Below, piece after piece: positions 37,548-48,161 of a stretch of 64,000 bases of DNA. The DNA is from Salinisphaera shabanensis E1L3A (GTDB lineage: Bacteria; Pseudomonadota; Gammaproteobacteria; Nevskiales; Salinisphaeraceae). Numbering within the stretch: the stretch's first letter is position 1; every line of letters starts with the position of its first letter. The notes beneath the pieces were generated by a model that was given only the letters and a program-made list of their open reading frames with translations, was not told the DNA's origin and ran no database searches. The DNA lies in assembly GCF_000215955.2 (NCBI RefSeq), contig NZ_AFNV02000018.1, forward strand, positions 1 to 64,000, read 5' to 3'. The position numbers and the translations under genes are program-made.

Positions 37548-39524
37548 TCAGATCTCGATCTGGATACCCAACTCGACCACACGCTCGGGCGGGATTCGAT
37601 AATAAGAGGTCGCGCGCGTGGCGTTGAGCGCCATGAAGGCGAACATATGCTCGCGCCAGACCATCATGCCCGGCACTTCGCTGGTGGGTATGAGCGACTC
37701 TCGGCCCACATAGACCGTGGTCTGGTCGAGATCCACCTCAAGACCGAATTCACCCGCAAAACGCAGTGCGACCGGCACATTGCTCGCCTGCATGAAACCG
37801 TAGTACACCTGCACGCGATAGACACCGTGGCCGAGATCATCGATCTTGAGACGGTCGGCTGCGGGAACACGCGGCACATCGAGCGTGTTGACGGTGAGCA
37901 GAATCACCTGCTCATGCAGAACGCGGTTATGGCGCAGATGATGCAGTAACATCGGCGGCGTCTTGCTCGTCGCCTCGGTCATGAAGACGGCCGTGCCGTC
38001 GATACGCATCGGCAGTTGGTCGAGTGATTCGATGAACTCGTCGAGCGGTTCCGTATCACTCTGCAGCTGGCGACCGACAAGCTCGCGTCCGCGCCGCCAG
38101 GTACCCATGATGAAAAAGATCACACCGGCCACGAGCAGCGGATACCAGCCGCCATCCGGCACCTTGAACATATTCGCGCCGAGAAACGCGAGATCGACGA
38201 TAAGAAGGGCCACGGCGATGGCACCGGCGGTGCGCGGGAACCAGCCCCAACGATAAGCGACGAAGAACGCCAGAATGGTCGTGATCACCATATCCATGGA
38301 GACGGCTACGCCATAGGCTGCGGCGAGATTACTCGACGAACGAAACCCCAGGACCAGGCCGATGGTTGCAAACATCAGAATCCAGTTCATGAACGGGATA
38401 TAAACCTGCCCGTACGATTCGTGTGATGTCTGAACGATATTCAGGCGCGGTAGTTGGCCGAGTTGTACGGCTTGTCGGGTCAGCGAGAACACCCCGGAAA
38501 TCACTGCCTGCGATGCGATCACGGTCGCCAGCGTGGCCAGGCCCACCACAGGATAAAGCGCCCAATCCGGCGCCATCTGATAAAACGGCTGCGTGATGTC
38601 CGCGTTTTCCAGCATCATCGCGCCCTGGCCGAAATAGTTCAGTAGCAATGCCGGCAGCACGAGGAAAAACCACGCCAGGCGAATAGGTGCGAGACCGAAG
38701 TGGCCCATATCCGCGTATAACGCCTCGCCGCCGGTTACCACCAAAAAGACCGTGCCCAGCACCAGAAATCCGGCGAGACCGTTGTCCGCGAAGAAGCTGA
38801 TCGCGTACGTCGGGTTGATGGCCGCAAAAACCGACGGGTGATGAATGATGCCGTTAATGCCGAGCAAACCCAGCACGACGAACCAGACCATCATGACGGG
38901 GCCGAACAGCGATCCCACCGCCGCCGTGCCGCGTTTCTGGATCAGGAACAGACCGATGAGAATCGCGATCGTTATCGGCACGATATACGGCTTGAATGCC
39001 GGGGTGGCGACTTCGAGCCCTTCGATTGCGCTCAATACCGAAATGGCGGGCGTAATCGTGCCGTCACCGTACAAAAGCGCTGCGCCGAACAAGCCCAGCA
39101 ACATCAGAATGTAACGGCGGCTTTTCTTTTCGGTCTTCCAGGGATTGAGCAAGGCGACGAGGGCGATAATGCCGCCCTCGCCGTTGTTGCTCGCGCGCAT
39201 CACCACGGCCAGGTACTTGATCGAGATCACGATGATCAACGACCAGAACAGCAGCGACAGTACGCCGAAAATATTGGCCGGCACAACGGAAATGCCGTCA
39301 TGCGAATAGAATGCTTCACGCAAGGCATAAATCGGGCTTGTGCCGATATCGCCATATACGATGCCGAGGGCGGCAAGGCATAGGAACGGCAACGACTGAT
39401 GGCTTTTGCCATTGTCATCGTTGCCGCCGTTGTGCTGACCGTCGTCTGCCGAGGGGTCAGTCCGCTCGTCCGCGCCGTTCTTGCTACCTTTTGCTAACGA
39501 GCGGTCTTCTTCCTCGCCGGCCAT
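37548..39524 (-). CDS. kup: Low-affinity potassium transporter Kup
   Basis: A 658-residue Kup (Trk D) potassium/proton symporter. About twelve transmembrane segments start at residue 45 (LPFLCLAALGIVYGDIGTSP is the family hallmark), and a soluble C-terminal domain of about 150 residues follows. The N-terminus is preceded by an unusually acidic, Asp/Asn/Gly-rich tail of about 40 residues. It lies seven bases from the lpd stop, which may be accidental clustering. Potassium uptake would fit a halotolerant lifestyle. Confidence 0.95.
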   Translation of the reverse strand: MAGEEEDRSLAKGSKNGADERTDPSADDGQHNGGNDDNGKSHQSLPFLCLAALGIVYGDIGTSPIYALREAFYSHDGISVVPANIFGVLSLLFWSLIIVISIKYLAVVMRASNNGEGGIIALVALLNPWKTEKKSRRYILMLLGLFGAALLYGDGTITPAISVLSAIEGLEVATPAFKPYIVPITIAILIGLFLIQKRGTAAVGSLFGPVMMVWFVVLGLLGINGIIHHPSVFAAINPTYAISFFADNGLAGFLVLGTVFLVVTGGEALYADMGHFGLAPIRLAWFFLVLPALLLNYFGQGAMMLENADITQPFYQMAPDWALYPVVGLATLATVIASQAVISGVFSLTRQAVQLGQLPRLNIVQTSHESYGQVYIPFMNWILMFATIGLVLGFRSSSNLAAAYGVAVSMDMVITTILAFFVAYRWGWFPRTAGAIAVALLIVDLAFLGANMFKVPDGGWYPLLVAGVIFFIMGTWRRGRELVGRQLQSDTEPLDEFIESLDQLPMRIDGTAVFMTEATSKTPPMLLHHLRHNRVLHEQVILLTVNTLDVPRVPAADRLKIDDLGHGVYRVQVYYGFMQASNVPVALRFAGEFGLEVDLDQTTVYVGRESLIPTSEVPGMMVWREHMFAFMALNATRATSYYRIPPERVVELGIQIEI

Positions 39525-39531
39525 TCAACGA

Positions 39532-40968
39532 TTACTTCTTGCGCTTCGGCGGGAAGTGAATCGGCCGACCATCGACGGCGAGCGCGGTTTCGTGAACCGT
39601 TTCGCCAAGCGTCGGGTGGCCATGAATGATGCGTGCGATATCCTCGCTGGAGGCCTTGTACTCCATCGCAACGACCATTTCCTGGACGAGCTCGGACACG
39701 TAAGGCCCGATCATGTGCACGCCGAGAATTTCGTCCGTTTCCGCATCTGCGATCATCTTGATGAAGCCGCCTTGCTGGCCGAGCGCTTTTGCACGGCCGT
39801 TGGCTGCGAACGGCACCTGACCCACACGATATTCCGTGCCCGCCGATTTCACCTGTGCTTCGCTCTTGCCGACCCAGGCCATCTCGGGGTGCGTATAAAC
39901 CACCGAGGGAATCACGTCATAGTTCAGATGTGGCTTCTGACCGGCGAGGATCTCGGCGACCGCGACACCCTCTTCCATGCCCTTGTGGGCAAGCATCGGG
40001 TTGCCGATGACATCGCCGACGGCATAGACCCCCGGCAGGCTGGTACGGAAATTGTCGTTGACGTCGACAAAGCCCTTGTCATCGAGTTCCACACGCGCGC
40101 CTTTCGCACACAGGTCTTTCGTGTGTGGACGCCGGCCCACCGCAACGATGAGACGGTCGAAAGTCACGTTATGCGACTCATCGCCCTGGGTGTACTTGAC
40201 CTCGACGCCCTTCTTGGTTGCCTTGGCCTCGGTTACTCGTGCGCCCAGCTGAATATCCAGGCCCTGTTTTTTAAACGACTTCAGCCCTTCTTTGGCCACA
40301 TCCCGATCAGCGATCGGCATGAATTCATCGACCGCTTCCAGCAGCGTTACATCACTGCCCAGACGCGACCAGACACTACCGAGTTCCACGCCGATATAGC
40401 CGGCGCCGATCACACCCAGCTTTTTCGGCACCTCGTCGAACTCGAGTGCGCCCCAGGAATCGACGATGCGTTCCCCGTCGAACGGCGCGATATCGAGTTC
40501 AACCGGCTCGGAACCGGCGGCGATGATGATGTTCTTCGCGGTGAAGGTGTCTTCCTTGCCGTCGTGCCCGACGAACAGAACCTCACCGGAATCCACGACC
40601 TGCCCGCTTCCAGCAAACGATTTGACACCGTTGGCCTTGAACAGACTGGAGATACCCCCGGTCAACTGCGATACGACACCGGCCTTGCGCTTTTGCATCT
40701 GAGCAAGATCGAGCTCGACCTTGCTCGCCTTGATGCCGTGATCGCCGAACTCGTTGTTCGCGCGATCATAGAGCTCGCTCGACTCCAGCAGCGCCTTCGA
40801 GGGGATACAACCTGCGTTCAGACAGGTACCACCCAACGACGGCTTGTCGTTGAGATCCAACCATTTGTCGATACAGGCCACGTCCATACCCAGCTGGGCT
40901 GCGCGAATGGCAGCCACATAGCCGGCCGGACCTGCGCCGATAACGACGACATCAAATTCCTTGCTCAT
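39532..40968 (-). CDS. lpd: Dihydrolipoyl dehydrogenase (E3)
   Basis: A 478-residue flavoprotein disulfide reductase. The FAD motif is VVVIGAGPAGYVAA, the redox pair is C49/C54 in GGTCLNAGCIPSKALL, and the NAD motif is GVIGAGYIGVELGSVW. The C-terminal HGHPTLGETVHE supplies the catalytic His-Glu pair. It reoxidises lipoamide of the 2-oxoglutarate dehydrogenase complex; position after sucAB suggests a dedicated E3. Confidence 0.97.
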   Translation of the reverse strand: MSKEFDVVVIGAGPAGYVAAIRAAQLGMDVACIDKWLDLNDKPSLGGTCLNAGCIPSKALLESSELYDRANNEFGDHGIKASKVELDLAQMQKRKAGVVSQLTGGISSLFKANGVKSFAGSGQVVDSGEVLFVGHDGKEDTFTAKNIIIAAGSEPVELDIAPFDGERIVDSWGALEFDEVPKKLGVIGAGYIGVELGSVWSRLGSDVTLLEAVDEFMPIADRDVAKEGLKSFKKQGLDIQLGARVTEAKATKKGVEVKYTQGDESHNVTFDRLIVAVGRRPHTKDLCAKGARVELDDKGFVDVNDNFRTSLPGVYAVGDVIGNPMLAHKGMEEGVAVAEILAGQKPHLNYDVIPSVVYTHPEMAWVGKSEAQVKSAGTEYRVGQVPFAANGRAKALGQQGGFIKMIADAETDEILGVHMIGPYVSELVQEMVVAMEYKASSEDIARIIHGHPTLGETVHETALAVDGRPIHFPPKRKK

Positions 40969-41009
40969 GCTTTTCCTTGCAATAACGTGTAGCGGCTACG
41001 AGTGCGGGC

Positions 41010-42344
41010 CTAAACCTGCAGCAACAGCCGGGCCGGATCCTCGATGAGTTCCTTGATCGTACGCAGGAACAGCACCGCGTCGCGGCCGTCGATCAAACGA
41101 TGATCGTAGGACAGCGCGAGCTGCATCACCGGGCGGATGACGATCTCGCCGTCAACGACCACCGGCTTTTCGTTGGTCGCGTGCATGCCGAGAATCGCGG
41201 CCTGCGGCGGGTTGATGATTGGCGTCGACAGCAGCGAACCGAACACACCGCCATTGGTGATCGTGAAGGTGCCGCCACTCATCTCGTCCATGGTGACCTT
41301 GCCTTCCTGTGCACGCTTGCCGAGATCGCGAATCGTCGATTCGATCTGGGCATACGATTGCTGGTCGGCATCGCGCAGTACCGGCACGAGCAGGCCGCGC
41401 GGCGAGGATACGGCTACGCCGATGTCGTAGAAGCCGTGATAGACGATGTCGCCTTCATCGATCGAGGCATTCACGATCGGGAAACGCTTGAGCGCCTCTA
41501 CCGCGGCCTTGACGAAGAACGACATGAAGCCAAGACGAACTTCGTGATCCTTCTCGAACTTGTCCTTGTACTGGTTGCGCAGAGCCATGACCGCTTGCAT
41601 GTCGACCTCGTTAAAGGTCGTAAGCATGGCGGTGTTCTGGCTGGCATCCAGCAGGCGTTCGGCGATGCGCTGACGGATCCGGGTCATCGGCACGCGCTGT
41701 TCGGTACGCTCGTTCGGCGCATCCGCCAAAGCCTGGCGATCGGCCTGTTCAGACACCGCCTGCTCTTCGCGCTCCGAGTCGCCGCGCGGCGAAGATTTTT
41801 CTTCGCTCTTGTCGGCTTTCGAACTGCTCTTGGCGTCGATGGCTTTCTGGACGTCCGCCTTGGTAATACGGCCATCCTTGCCGGTACCTTCGACATTGCG
41901 CGCGGCAACGTCATTCTCATCCATCAACTTTTTGGCCGCCGGGCTGGCGACGGCTTCGTCGTCGCCATCGTCCGATTTTTCCGATTGGTCGTCATCGGAC
42001 GATTGATCCTTGTCCTCGCTGGCGTCCTTTTCGTCGGCGCTATCGGCGGCTTTCTGATCATCGTCGGCGTCGCCGTCTCCGCCATCATCACCGGCGCCCG
42101 CGCCATCGCCTTCCTCGACGATAGCAAGCACGTCGCCTGCCTTGACCGTGTCGCCGGCTGAAACCTTGATTTCGGCGAGCACGCCGGCGGATGTGGATGG
42201 CACCTCAAGAACGACTTTATCGGTCTCGAGGTCGACGAGATTCTCGTCGCGGCCGACCTTGTCGCCCTTGTTTTTCTGCCATTCACCCACGGTGGCTTCG
42301 CTGACGGATTCCGGAAGCTCCGGGACTTTGACTTCTGTGGCCAT
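41010..42344 (-). CDS. sucB: 2-oxoglutarate dehydrogenase E2, dihydrolipoyl succinyltransferase
   Basis: A 444-residue E2 component. The N-terminal lipoyl domain (1-76) has the lipoylated lysine in [11 protein letters not shown]; a peripheral-subunit-binding domain (about 135-170; [15 protein letters not shown]) and the catalytic acyltransferase domain (about 210-444) with [13 protein letters not shown] follow. Linker one (about 80-130) is not the usual Ala/Pro type but almost purely Asp, Glu and Ser with Lys. It lies 65 bases after sucA and 42 before lpd. Confidence 0.97.
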   Translation of the reverse strand: MATEVKVPELPESVSEATVGEWQKNKGDKVGRDENLVDLETDKVVLEVPSTSAGVLAEIKVSAGDTVKAGDVLAIVEEGDGAGAGDDGGDGDADDDQKAADSADEKDASEDKDQSSDDDQSEKSDDGDDEAVASPAAKKLMDENDVAARNVEGTGKDGRITKADVQKAIDAKSSSKADKSEEKSSPRGDSEREEQAVSEQADRQALADAPNERTEQRVPMTRIRQRIAERLLDASQNTAMLTTFNEVDMQAVMALRNQYKDKFEKDHEVRLGFMSFFVKAAVEALKRFPIVNASIDEGDIVYHGFYDIGVAVSSPRGLLVPVLRDADQQSYAQIESTIRDLGKRAQEGKVTMDEMSGGTFTITNGGVFGSLLSTPIINPPQAAILGMHATNEKPVVVDGEIVIRPVMQLALSYDHRLIDGRDAVLFLRTIKELIEDPARLLLQV

Positions 42345-42408
42345 GCTTGTCGTTTCCTAACTTGTCGAGTTCGTTGGCGTGAGTCCGCGTACTAGCGCGC
42401 GGCCGAAA

Positions 42409-45306
42409 TCACTTCTTCTTGGACCGGGACTTGCGCGTTTGCGCCTTACCCTTGTCGACCAGGCGCTCGCCGCCGGTAAGACCGGCTTCGACCACTGCCT
42501 CCTGCTGTTTGACGTGCAGCTTGTGATAGCCGACCGCCGTGGTCGCCGCACCCGGGCGCGTGGCATAAAGCAGTTCATGACGCTCGGCCAGGGGTACCTG
42601 CAAGCGGTGCTTGATCTGATACCAGGCGCCCTGGTTTTCCGGCTCTTCCTGGCACCACACCACTTCCTCAGCGTTCTTGTAGCGATCCAGCACCGCCGCG
42701 TAGTCGTTCGCCGGGAACGGATAGAGCTGTTCGATACGCACGAGCGCGACGTTATCGAGTTCGCGCTCTTCGCGCGCCTGATAGAGGTCGTAGTACACCT
42801 TGCCGCTACAGAACACCACACGCTCGATGGCATCGTCATCGATGCTGTCGGGCTCGTCGATGATGAAGTTGAACTGGCCGTCGGCGAGATCTTCCAGCGT
42901 CGAGGTCGACAGGCGGTGGCGCAACAGGCTCTTCGGCGTGAGCACGACCAGCGGCATACGCAGGTCCCGCACCATCTGCTGGCGCAGCAGGTGGAACCAT
43001 TGTGCCGGCGTGGACGGCACGCACACGATCATGTGGCGCTCGGCGCAGAGCTGCAAAAACCGCTCGAGCCGGGCCGACGAATGCTCGGGGCCCTGGCCCT
43101 CGTAGCCGTGTGGCAAGAACATGACCAGCCCGCAGAGGCGGCCCCACTTGGCCTGACCGCTCGAAATGAACTGATCGATGATGACTTGGGCACCGTTGAC
43201 GAAGTCGCCGAACTGGGCTTCCCAGATCGTAAGCGTCGACGGGTCCGCGGTTGAGTAACCGTACTCGAAACCGAGCACGCCGGCCTCGGAGAGCAACGTG
43301 TCGTTGACGGTAAACACGGCACTGTCACGCCCAACGTGCTTCAACGGAATGAACTTCTGGCCATCCTTCTGGTTGTAAAGAACCGAATGGCGGTGAAAGA
43401 ACGTACCGCGGCCCGAGTCCTGACCGGAGAGACGCACGTTGAAGCCATCGTCGAGCAGGCTCGCATACGCCATATGCTCGGCGAAGCCCCAATCGATACG
43501 CGAAGCGCCCGCGGCCATTTTGCCGCGATCGTCGATGATGCGCTGAGCGCGCTTATGCAGCTCGAAGCTGTCGGGCAAATCGTGCAAGCGTGATGCCAGA
43601 CGCTGCAGCGTTTCCACGGGCACCGACGTGTCGACTACGTCCGACCAGCGTTGGCGGCTATAACGGGCCCAATCGACCGTATGTTCGTTACCAACCAGGC
43701 CCAGCGTGGTGCGCGAGATATTCTTGCCTTCGTCGAGGCCGTCGCGATATGCGTCGGCCAGCTTCTGTGCTTCTTCGCCGTCGATCAGGCCTTCCGATTC
43801 CAGCTTGCCCGCATACAGCAGGCGGGTGGTCTCCATCTGTTTGACCTTCTGGTACATCATCGGCTGGGTCACCGCCGGCTCATCGGCCTCGTTATGGCCG
43901 TGACGGCGATAACAGATCATGTCGATGATGACGTCCTTGCCGAACGTCTCTCGATAGTCCATCGCCAGACGGGTGACGAAAACTACGGCTTCGGGGTCGT
44001 CCCCGTTGACGTGGAAGACCGGCGCTTCGAGCATTTTTGCGATGTCGGTGCAGTACTGCGACGTACGCGAAAACTCGCCGAGCTTCGCGGTGATCGGGTT
44101 CTGCATCGTGAAGCCGAGCTGGTTGTTCACCACCAGGTGCACCGTGCCCCCTGTCGCATAACCCTCGGCCTGCGACAGCTGCAGCGTTTCCATGACGATG
44201 CCCTGACCGGCGAACGATGCATCGCCATGGATGAGCACCGGCAAAATCGTGTCGCCGTCGTCGTCATGGCGGCGCTCCTGGCGCGCCTTGACCGAGCCCT
44301 GGACGACTGGGTTGACGGCTTCCAGATGCGACGGATTGAAAGCCAGCACGAGATGGACGCGTTCGTCCTCGATCTCGATATCGGTCGAAAAGCCGAGGTG
44401 ATACTTCACGTCGCCCGACATTTCAAGGTCGTCGAGGTCGTAGTCGCCCTCGAATTCGGCAAACAACTCTTTCGGCGACTTGCCAAGAATGTTGACCAGC
44501 ACGTTCAAGCGGCCGCGATGAGCCATGCCGATGACGATCTCGTCGACATGACTGCGAGCGGCCGAACGCACGACTTCGTCGAGCGCCGGAATCATGCTGT
44601 CCGCGCCTTCCAGCGAGAAGCGCTTCTGGCCGACGTATTTGGTATGCAGGTAGCGCTCGATGCCTTCAGCCGCGGTGAGCTGGCGCAGCACTTCGCGCTT
44701 TTCTTTTTCGTTCAGGCGCGGCTTGTCGACACTGGCTTCAAGCCGACGCTGAATCCACCGTTTCTGGCGCGTGTCGGTGATATACATGTACTCGGTGCCG
44801 ATCGTGCCCGTGTACACGCGCTTACAGATATCGATGATATCGCGCAGCGGCAGTTCGTCGGCTTCGGTAAACAGCGAGCCGGTATTGAACACCGTGCCCA
44901 TATCCGCCTCGCCCAAGCCATGGAAAGCCGGATCGAGGTCGGGAACGGTCGGCGGCTGATACAGACCGAGGGGGTCGAGATCGGCCGCCTGGTGACCGCG
45001 CATGCGGTAATAGTTGATCAGTCGCAGAACGCCCGCCTGCTTCTGAGCCGCGCGTTGCGACATGCTGGCTCGCGGGCGAGCGCCCTGGCCGGCCGAAGCC
45101 TGGGTATCGACGAAGGAATCCCGAATCGGGCCGTGCGCGACGTCTTCCGCGCCATCGCCGTTGAGACTCTTGAAATAGTCGCGCCAGCTGGGCTCGACTG
45201 AGTCCGGATCCTTCAGGTATTGCTCGTAGTAGGACTCGACGTATGCTGCATTGCCGCCGAATAGCGGGGAATTTTCGATGAACTTGTCGTTAAGTTCGCT
45301 TTTCAT
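42409..45306 (-). CDS. sucA: 2-oxoglutarate dehydrogenase E1
   Basis: A 965-residue thiamine-diphosphate E1 enzyme of the TCA cycle. The ATG at 45306 (MKSELNDKFIENSPLFGG) was chosen; a 20-residue upstream extension lacks the family start. The N-terminal segment NAAYVESYYEQYLKDP docks E2. GMAHRGRLNVLVNILGK and HGDASFAGQG are signature motifs. The C-terminus ends in a Lys/Arg-rich tail. Confidence 0.97.
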   Translation of the reverse strand: MKSELNDKFIENSPLFGGNAAYVESYYEQYLKDPDSVEPSWRDYFKSLNGDGAEDVAHGPIRDSFVDTQASAGQGARPRASMSQRAAQKQAGVLRLINYYRMRGHQAADLDPLGLYQPPTVPDLDPAFHGLGEADMGTVFNTGSLFTEADELPLRDIIDICKRVYTGTIGTEYMYITDTRQKRWIQRRLEASVDKPRLNEKEKREVLRQLTAAEGIERYLHTKYVGQKRFSLEGADSMIPALDEVVRSAARSHVDEIVIGMAHRGRLNVLVNILGKSPKELFAEFEGDYDLDDLEMSGDVKYHLGFSTDIEIEDERVHLVLAFNPSHLEAVNPVVQGSVKARQERRHDDDGDTILPVLIHGDASFAGQGIVMETLQLSQAEGYATGGTVHLVVNNQLGFTMQNPITAKLGEFSRTSQYCTDIAKMLEAPVFHVNGDDPEAVVFVTRLAMDYRETFGKDVIIDMICYRRHGHNEADEPAVTQPMMYQKVKQMETTRLLYAGKLESEGLIDGEEAQKLADAYRDGLDEGKNISRTTLGLVGNEHTVDWARYSRQRWSDVVDTSVPVETLQRLASRLHDLPDSFELHKRAQRIIDDRGKMAAGASRIDWGFAEHMAYASLLDDGFNVRLSGQDSGRGTFFHRHSVLYNQKDGQKFIPLKHVGRDSAVFTVNDTLLSEAGVLGFEYGYSTADPSTLTIWEAQFGDFVNGAQVIIDQFISSGQAKWGRLCGLVMFLPHGYEGQGPEHSSARLERFLQLCAERHMIVCVPSTPAQWFHLLRQQMVRDLRMPLVVLTPKSLLRHRLSTSTLEDLADGQFNFIIDEPDSIDDDAIERVVFCSGKVYYDLYQAREERELDNVALVRIEQLYPFPANDYAAVLDRYKNAEEVVWCQEEPENQGAWYQIKHRLQVPLAERHELLYATRPGAATTAVGYHKLHVKQQEAVVEAGLTGGERLVDKGKAQTRKSRSKKK

Positions 45307-45421
45307 AGAGTAAGGCCCATGGCCGTGTCGAGACGCCGGGATCGTCTCGTTCAAACCGTGCCGCAACGACGCCTGCCGGCGGACGCCGTGATGGCAACGT
45401 ATGATAACAAACCGTACCGTT

Positions 45422-45441
45422 GCCCGTGACCCAACACGGGC
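45422..45441 (-). terminator. Hairpin just after galU, possible weak terminator
   Basis: GCCCGTG and CACGGGC form a seven-base stem with a six-base loop just beyond the galU stop on the minus strand. No T run follows, so it may be only an RNA-stabilising or Rho-assisted end. Confidence 0.3.
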
Positions 45442-45446
45442 CGATT

Positions 45447-46352
45447 TCAGTCGGTGCGGCTCGTGTCGTTGTCATCGTCCCAACCTGCCGTAAGGTTCTT
45501 CAGGTAGCTGCGGAACTCGTCGCCGATCTCGTGGTGCTGCAACCCCATTTCGACGTTGGCCTTGAGATACCCGAATTTGCTGCCGCAATCATAGCGCGTG
45601 CCCTCGAATTCATAGGCCAGCACAGTCTGCTCGCCCATCAAGGCCTCGATAGCATCGGTCAGCTGAATCTCACCGCCGGCCCCCGGTTGGGTCTTGTCCA
45701 GCAACCGGAATATGCGCGGGGTGAGAATGTAACGCCCGACCACTGCGAGATTCGACGGTGCCTTGTCCGGATCCGGCTTTTCGACGATGCCGCGAATTTC
45801 CGATAGCCCGGGACCGATCGGCTCGACTTCCACGATGCCGTATTTGTAGGTTTCTTCCCACGGTACGCGCTGCACTGCGAGTACGCTCGTGCCGTATTCC
45901 TGGTAGACGCGCTGCATCTGCGCCATGCAGGGCTGAAAAGAGCCTGCAATCAGATCGTCGGCGAGAATCACGGCGAAATCCTGGTCGCCCACGGCGGGCA
46001 GCGCGCAATTGATCGCGTGGCCCAGGCCCATCTGTTCGGGCTGGCGGATATAGACACAGCTGATTCCAGGCGGTAGCACGTCCTTGACGGCTTTGAGCAA
46101 TTCTTCCTTGCCCTTGGCTTCGAGCGTCGCCTCCAACTCATAGTCACGATCGAAATGATCCATGATCGAGTTCTTGGTATGGCTGGTGATGAACACCATT
46201 TCCTCGGCGCCGGCGGCAATCGCTTCCTTGACCGCATACTGGATCAGCGGCTTGTCTACCACCGGCAGAATTTCCTTGGCACTGGCCTTGGTCGCCGGCA
46301 AAAAACGTGTGCCCAGTCCTGCGACCGGGAACACCGCCTTACGAATACGCAT
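45447..46352 (-). CDS. galU: UTP-glucose-1-phosphate uridylyltransferase
   Basis: A 301-residue GalU that makes UDP-glucose for exopolysaccharide and envelope glycans. The N-terminus PVAGLGTRFLPATKASAKE is the nucleotide-binding signature, VVDKPLIQYAVKEA follows, and the sugar-phosphate site includes EGTRYDCGSKFGYLKA. The length is normal. It stands alone between the MaoC-like gene and sucA, but its product would feed the polysaccharide operon at the right end of the window. Confidence 0.96.
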   Translation of the reverse strand: MRIRKAVFPVAGLGTRFLPATKASAKEILPVVDKPLIQYAVKEAIAAGAEEMVFITSHTKNSIMDHFDRDYELEATLEAKGKEELLKAVKDVLPPGISCVYIRQPEQMGLGHAINCALPAVGDQDFAVILADDLIAGSFQPCMAQMQRVYQEYGTSVLAVQRVPWEETYKYGIVEVEPIGPGLSEIRGIVEKPDPDKAPSNLAVVGRYILTPRIFRLLDKTQPGAGGEIQLTDAIEALMGEQTVLAYEFEGTRYDCGSKFGYLKANVEMGLQHHEIGDEFRSYLKNLTAGWDDDNDTSRTD

Positions 46353-46390
46353 AGTCGATCCTTTGGCTTTTCAGCCCTACGAATTGGTGT

Positions 46391-47269
46391 CTAGAGATAG
46401 CGGATATCGCCGAGCAGATGGACGATATCGCCGTTGGCGTTAGTCAATGCAAAATCTGCGCCCTGCTCATGCACGCTATAGGCAAAGCGCGCCTGGCTGG
46501 GCAGAAAGACCGGCTTCTTGAAACCCAGCGACAGGGTATAAGCCGACTTTTCCAGCTTGGGTTCGAGTTCGGCGGCCGCCCGGGCCTTGGTCCACATCCC
46601 GGTGGCGATCGCGCGCGGAAAGCCGAACAGTTTCGCGCTCCACGGACTCAGATGAATCGGATTGTAGTCGCCTGCCGCGCTGGCGTAACGACGGCCGATA
46701 TTCTCGGGCACGTCCCAGGTGGTTTGCTCGTCGGGCTCGAAGCCAAGACCGTCGTCGCGTTTCTTCTTCGCGGACTTGGGCACATTCGTTTTCTGGCGCG
46801 AGAGCATGACACTGTCTTCTTGCCAGATGAGTTCGCCGGCACGATCACGAACCCGCGTGACCAGATCGAACTCGACGCCCTTTTCCACCTCGCGGTGCCC
46901 GCCGACGCTGACCTCGATATGGAGCTTCTCTGCCGTTTCGATCGCCCGGTATTGGGTGATGTCATTGCGCAGGTGAATCAGGCCGAGCAGCTTCAGCGGG
47001 AAGCGCTTGTGCGTGAGCACGGCCATGTGCATCGGAAATGCCAGCACATGCGGATACGTGACCGGCAGGTGCGGCCCATGCTGGAAGCCACACACCTTGC
47101 GATACTTGGCCAGTTCTTCAGCGCGAACTTCCAGATCGGGTAGTTCCGCAACGATCGGCGGAATGGTTTCATCGCCGGCCAGGCCACCTGACAGCGTGGT
47201 CGCTGCGCGCAGGTAGGACGGAGTGACCGCCGGGAGAGAATCGTATTCGAGCCGGGTTTCGTTCGCCAT
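46391..47269 (-). CDS. MaoC-like acyl dehydratase domain protein
   Basis: A 292-residue protein with a C-terminal MaoC-like hotdog domain (from about 180). The segment YASAAGDYNPIHLSPWSAKLFGFP contains the Asp/His dyad of (R)-specific enoyl-CoA hydratases, and RAIATGMWTKARAAAEL follows. The N-terminal half is a less conserved hotdog-like half, as in double-hotdog enzymes. It may hydrate enoyl-CoA in fatty acid or polyhydroxyalkanoate metabolism. The substrate is unknown. It lies 38 bases upstream of galU. Confidence 0.85.
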   Translation of the reverse strand: MANETRLEYDSLPAVTPSYLRAATTLSGGLAGDETIPPIVAELPDLEVRAEELAKYRKVCGFQHGPHLPVTYPHVLAFPMHMAVLTHKRFPLKLLGLIHLRNDITQYRAIETAEKLHIEVSVGGHREVEKGVEFDLVTRVRDRAGELIWQEDSVMLSRQKTNVPKSAKKKRDDGLGFEPDEQTTWDVPENIGRRYASAAGDYNPIHLSPWSAKLFGFPRAIATGMWTKARAAAELEPKLEKSAYTLSLGFKKPVFLPSQARFAYSVHEQGADFALTNANGDIVHLLGDIRYL

Positions 47270-47333
47270 CGCCTATTGGGTCAGAGTGCTTTAGAAAGGA
47301 CGTTAACCCCTTTACTGGGGCGAAACAACACGC

Positions 47334-48161
47334 TCAGTCATTGGATAACGTCGGCTTCTCGCCGGCCAGCTCCGCACGCCGGTTGGCCACCATCGTGGCG
47401 AACTCTTCGGGTAGATCCTCTGCGAGCAGGCGATCCCAGTAATCGATCGCACGATGGGTATCGCCGCGCTCGGCCGCGGCCAGTCCGAGATACCACAACG
47501 CCTCGCGACTTTGCGGGTCGAGCTCGAGCAACTGTTCGTACAGCGTTTTTGCCCGCCCTTGCAGATCGTCGGTCGACGCCAGCGTCGCCTGTGCCTCGGC
47601 CGCGATGATTGGTGGACGTGGCGCCGGCATCGCGGCATTGAGGGCGCGATAGCCCTGGGCCGCGGCCGCGTAGTTTCCGGTCGCTTCATGCGTGCGGGCG
47701 AGCATCGCCTGCGCGCGCATATCGTCGGGGTGTTCTGCAACGCGCTGCTCGAGTTCCCCGATCATGGCGGTCAGGCTTGGGGTATCACCACCGGCAAGCG
47801 ACTGATAATTGCCGATCTGCCAGTAGACCGCGCTCGAACCGCCAATGAGTACAACCAACACCAGAAGTGTTGCCAGCCACGGGCGGCGTGCCGTCTGGGC
47901 GGACGGTGCGATCGCAGGCGTGTTGTCGATATCGTCCAGCAGGCGTGCACCGAGCTCGTCTTTTTCGATCTCGGCATCGCGACGGCTGAGTCGGCCGGCG
48001 GCTACCTCGCGTTCGATCTCGGCGTAGCGCTGGTGATAGATCGTGATATTGGCGTCCCGACGCTTGTCGGGTGTCGGCGTGCTCGCGCGCCACAGCGGTA
48101 CGAGCACGAATACAATACTGGCGGCGACCAGTATCGCCGCGAAAACAAGGAATTCGGTCAT
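47334..48161 (-). CDS. ccmI: Cytochrome c biogenesis protein CcmI
   Basis: A 275-residue membrane protein with two transmembrane segments (about 3-22 and 98-115) joined by a cytoplasmic leucine-zipper-like loop and followed by periplasmic TPR repeats. CcmI hands apocytochrome c to the CcmF/CcmH ligation machinery. It overlaps the ccmH stop by four bases and closes the ccm operon. Confidence 0.93.
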   Translation of the reverse strand: MTEFLVFAAILVAASIVFVLVPLWRASTPTPDKRRDANITIYHQRYAEIEREVAAGRLSRRDAEIEKDELGARLLDDIDNTPAIAPSAQTARRPWLATLLVLVVLIGGSSAVYWQIGNYQSLAGGDTPSLTAMIGELEQRVAEHPDDMRAQAMLARTHEATGNYAAAAQGYRALNAAMPAPRPPIIAAEAQATLASTDDLQGRAKTLYEQLLELDPQSREALWYLGLAAAERGDTHRAIDYWDRLLAEDLPEEFATMVANRRAELAGEKPTLSND

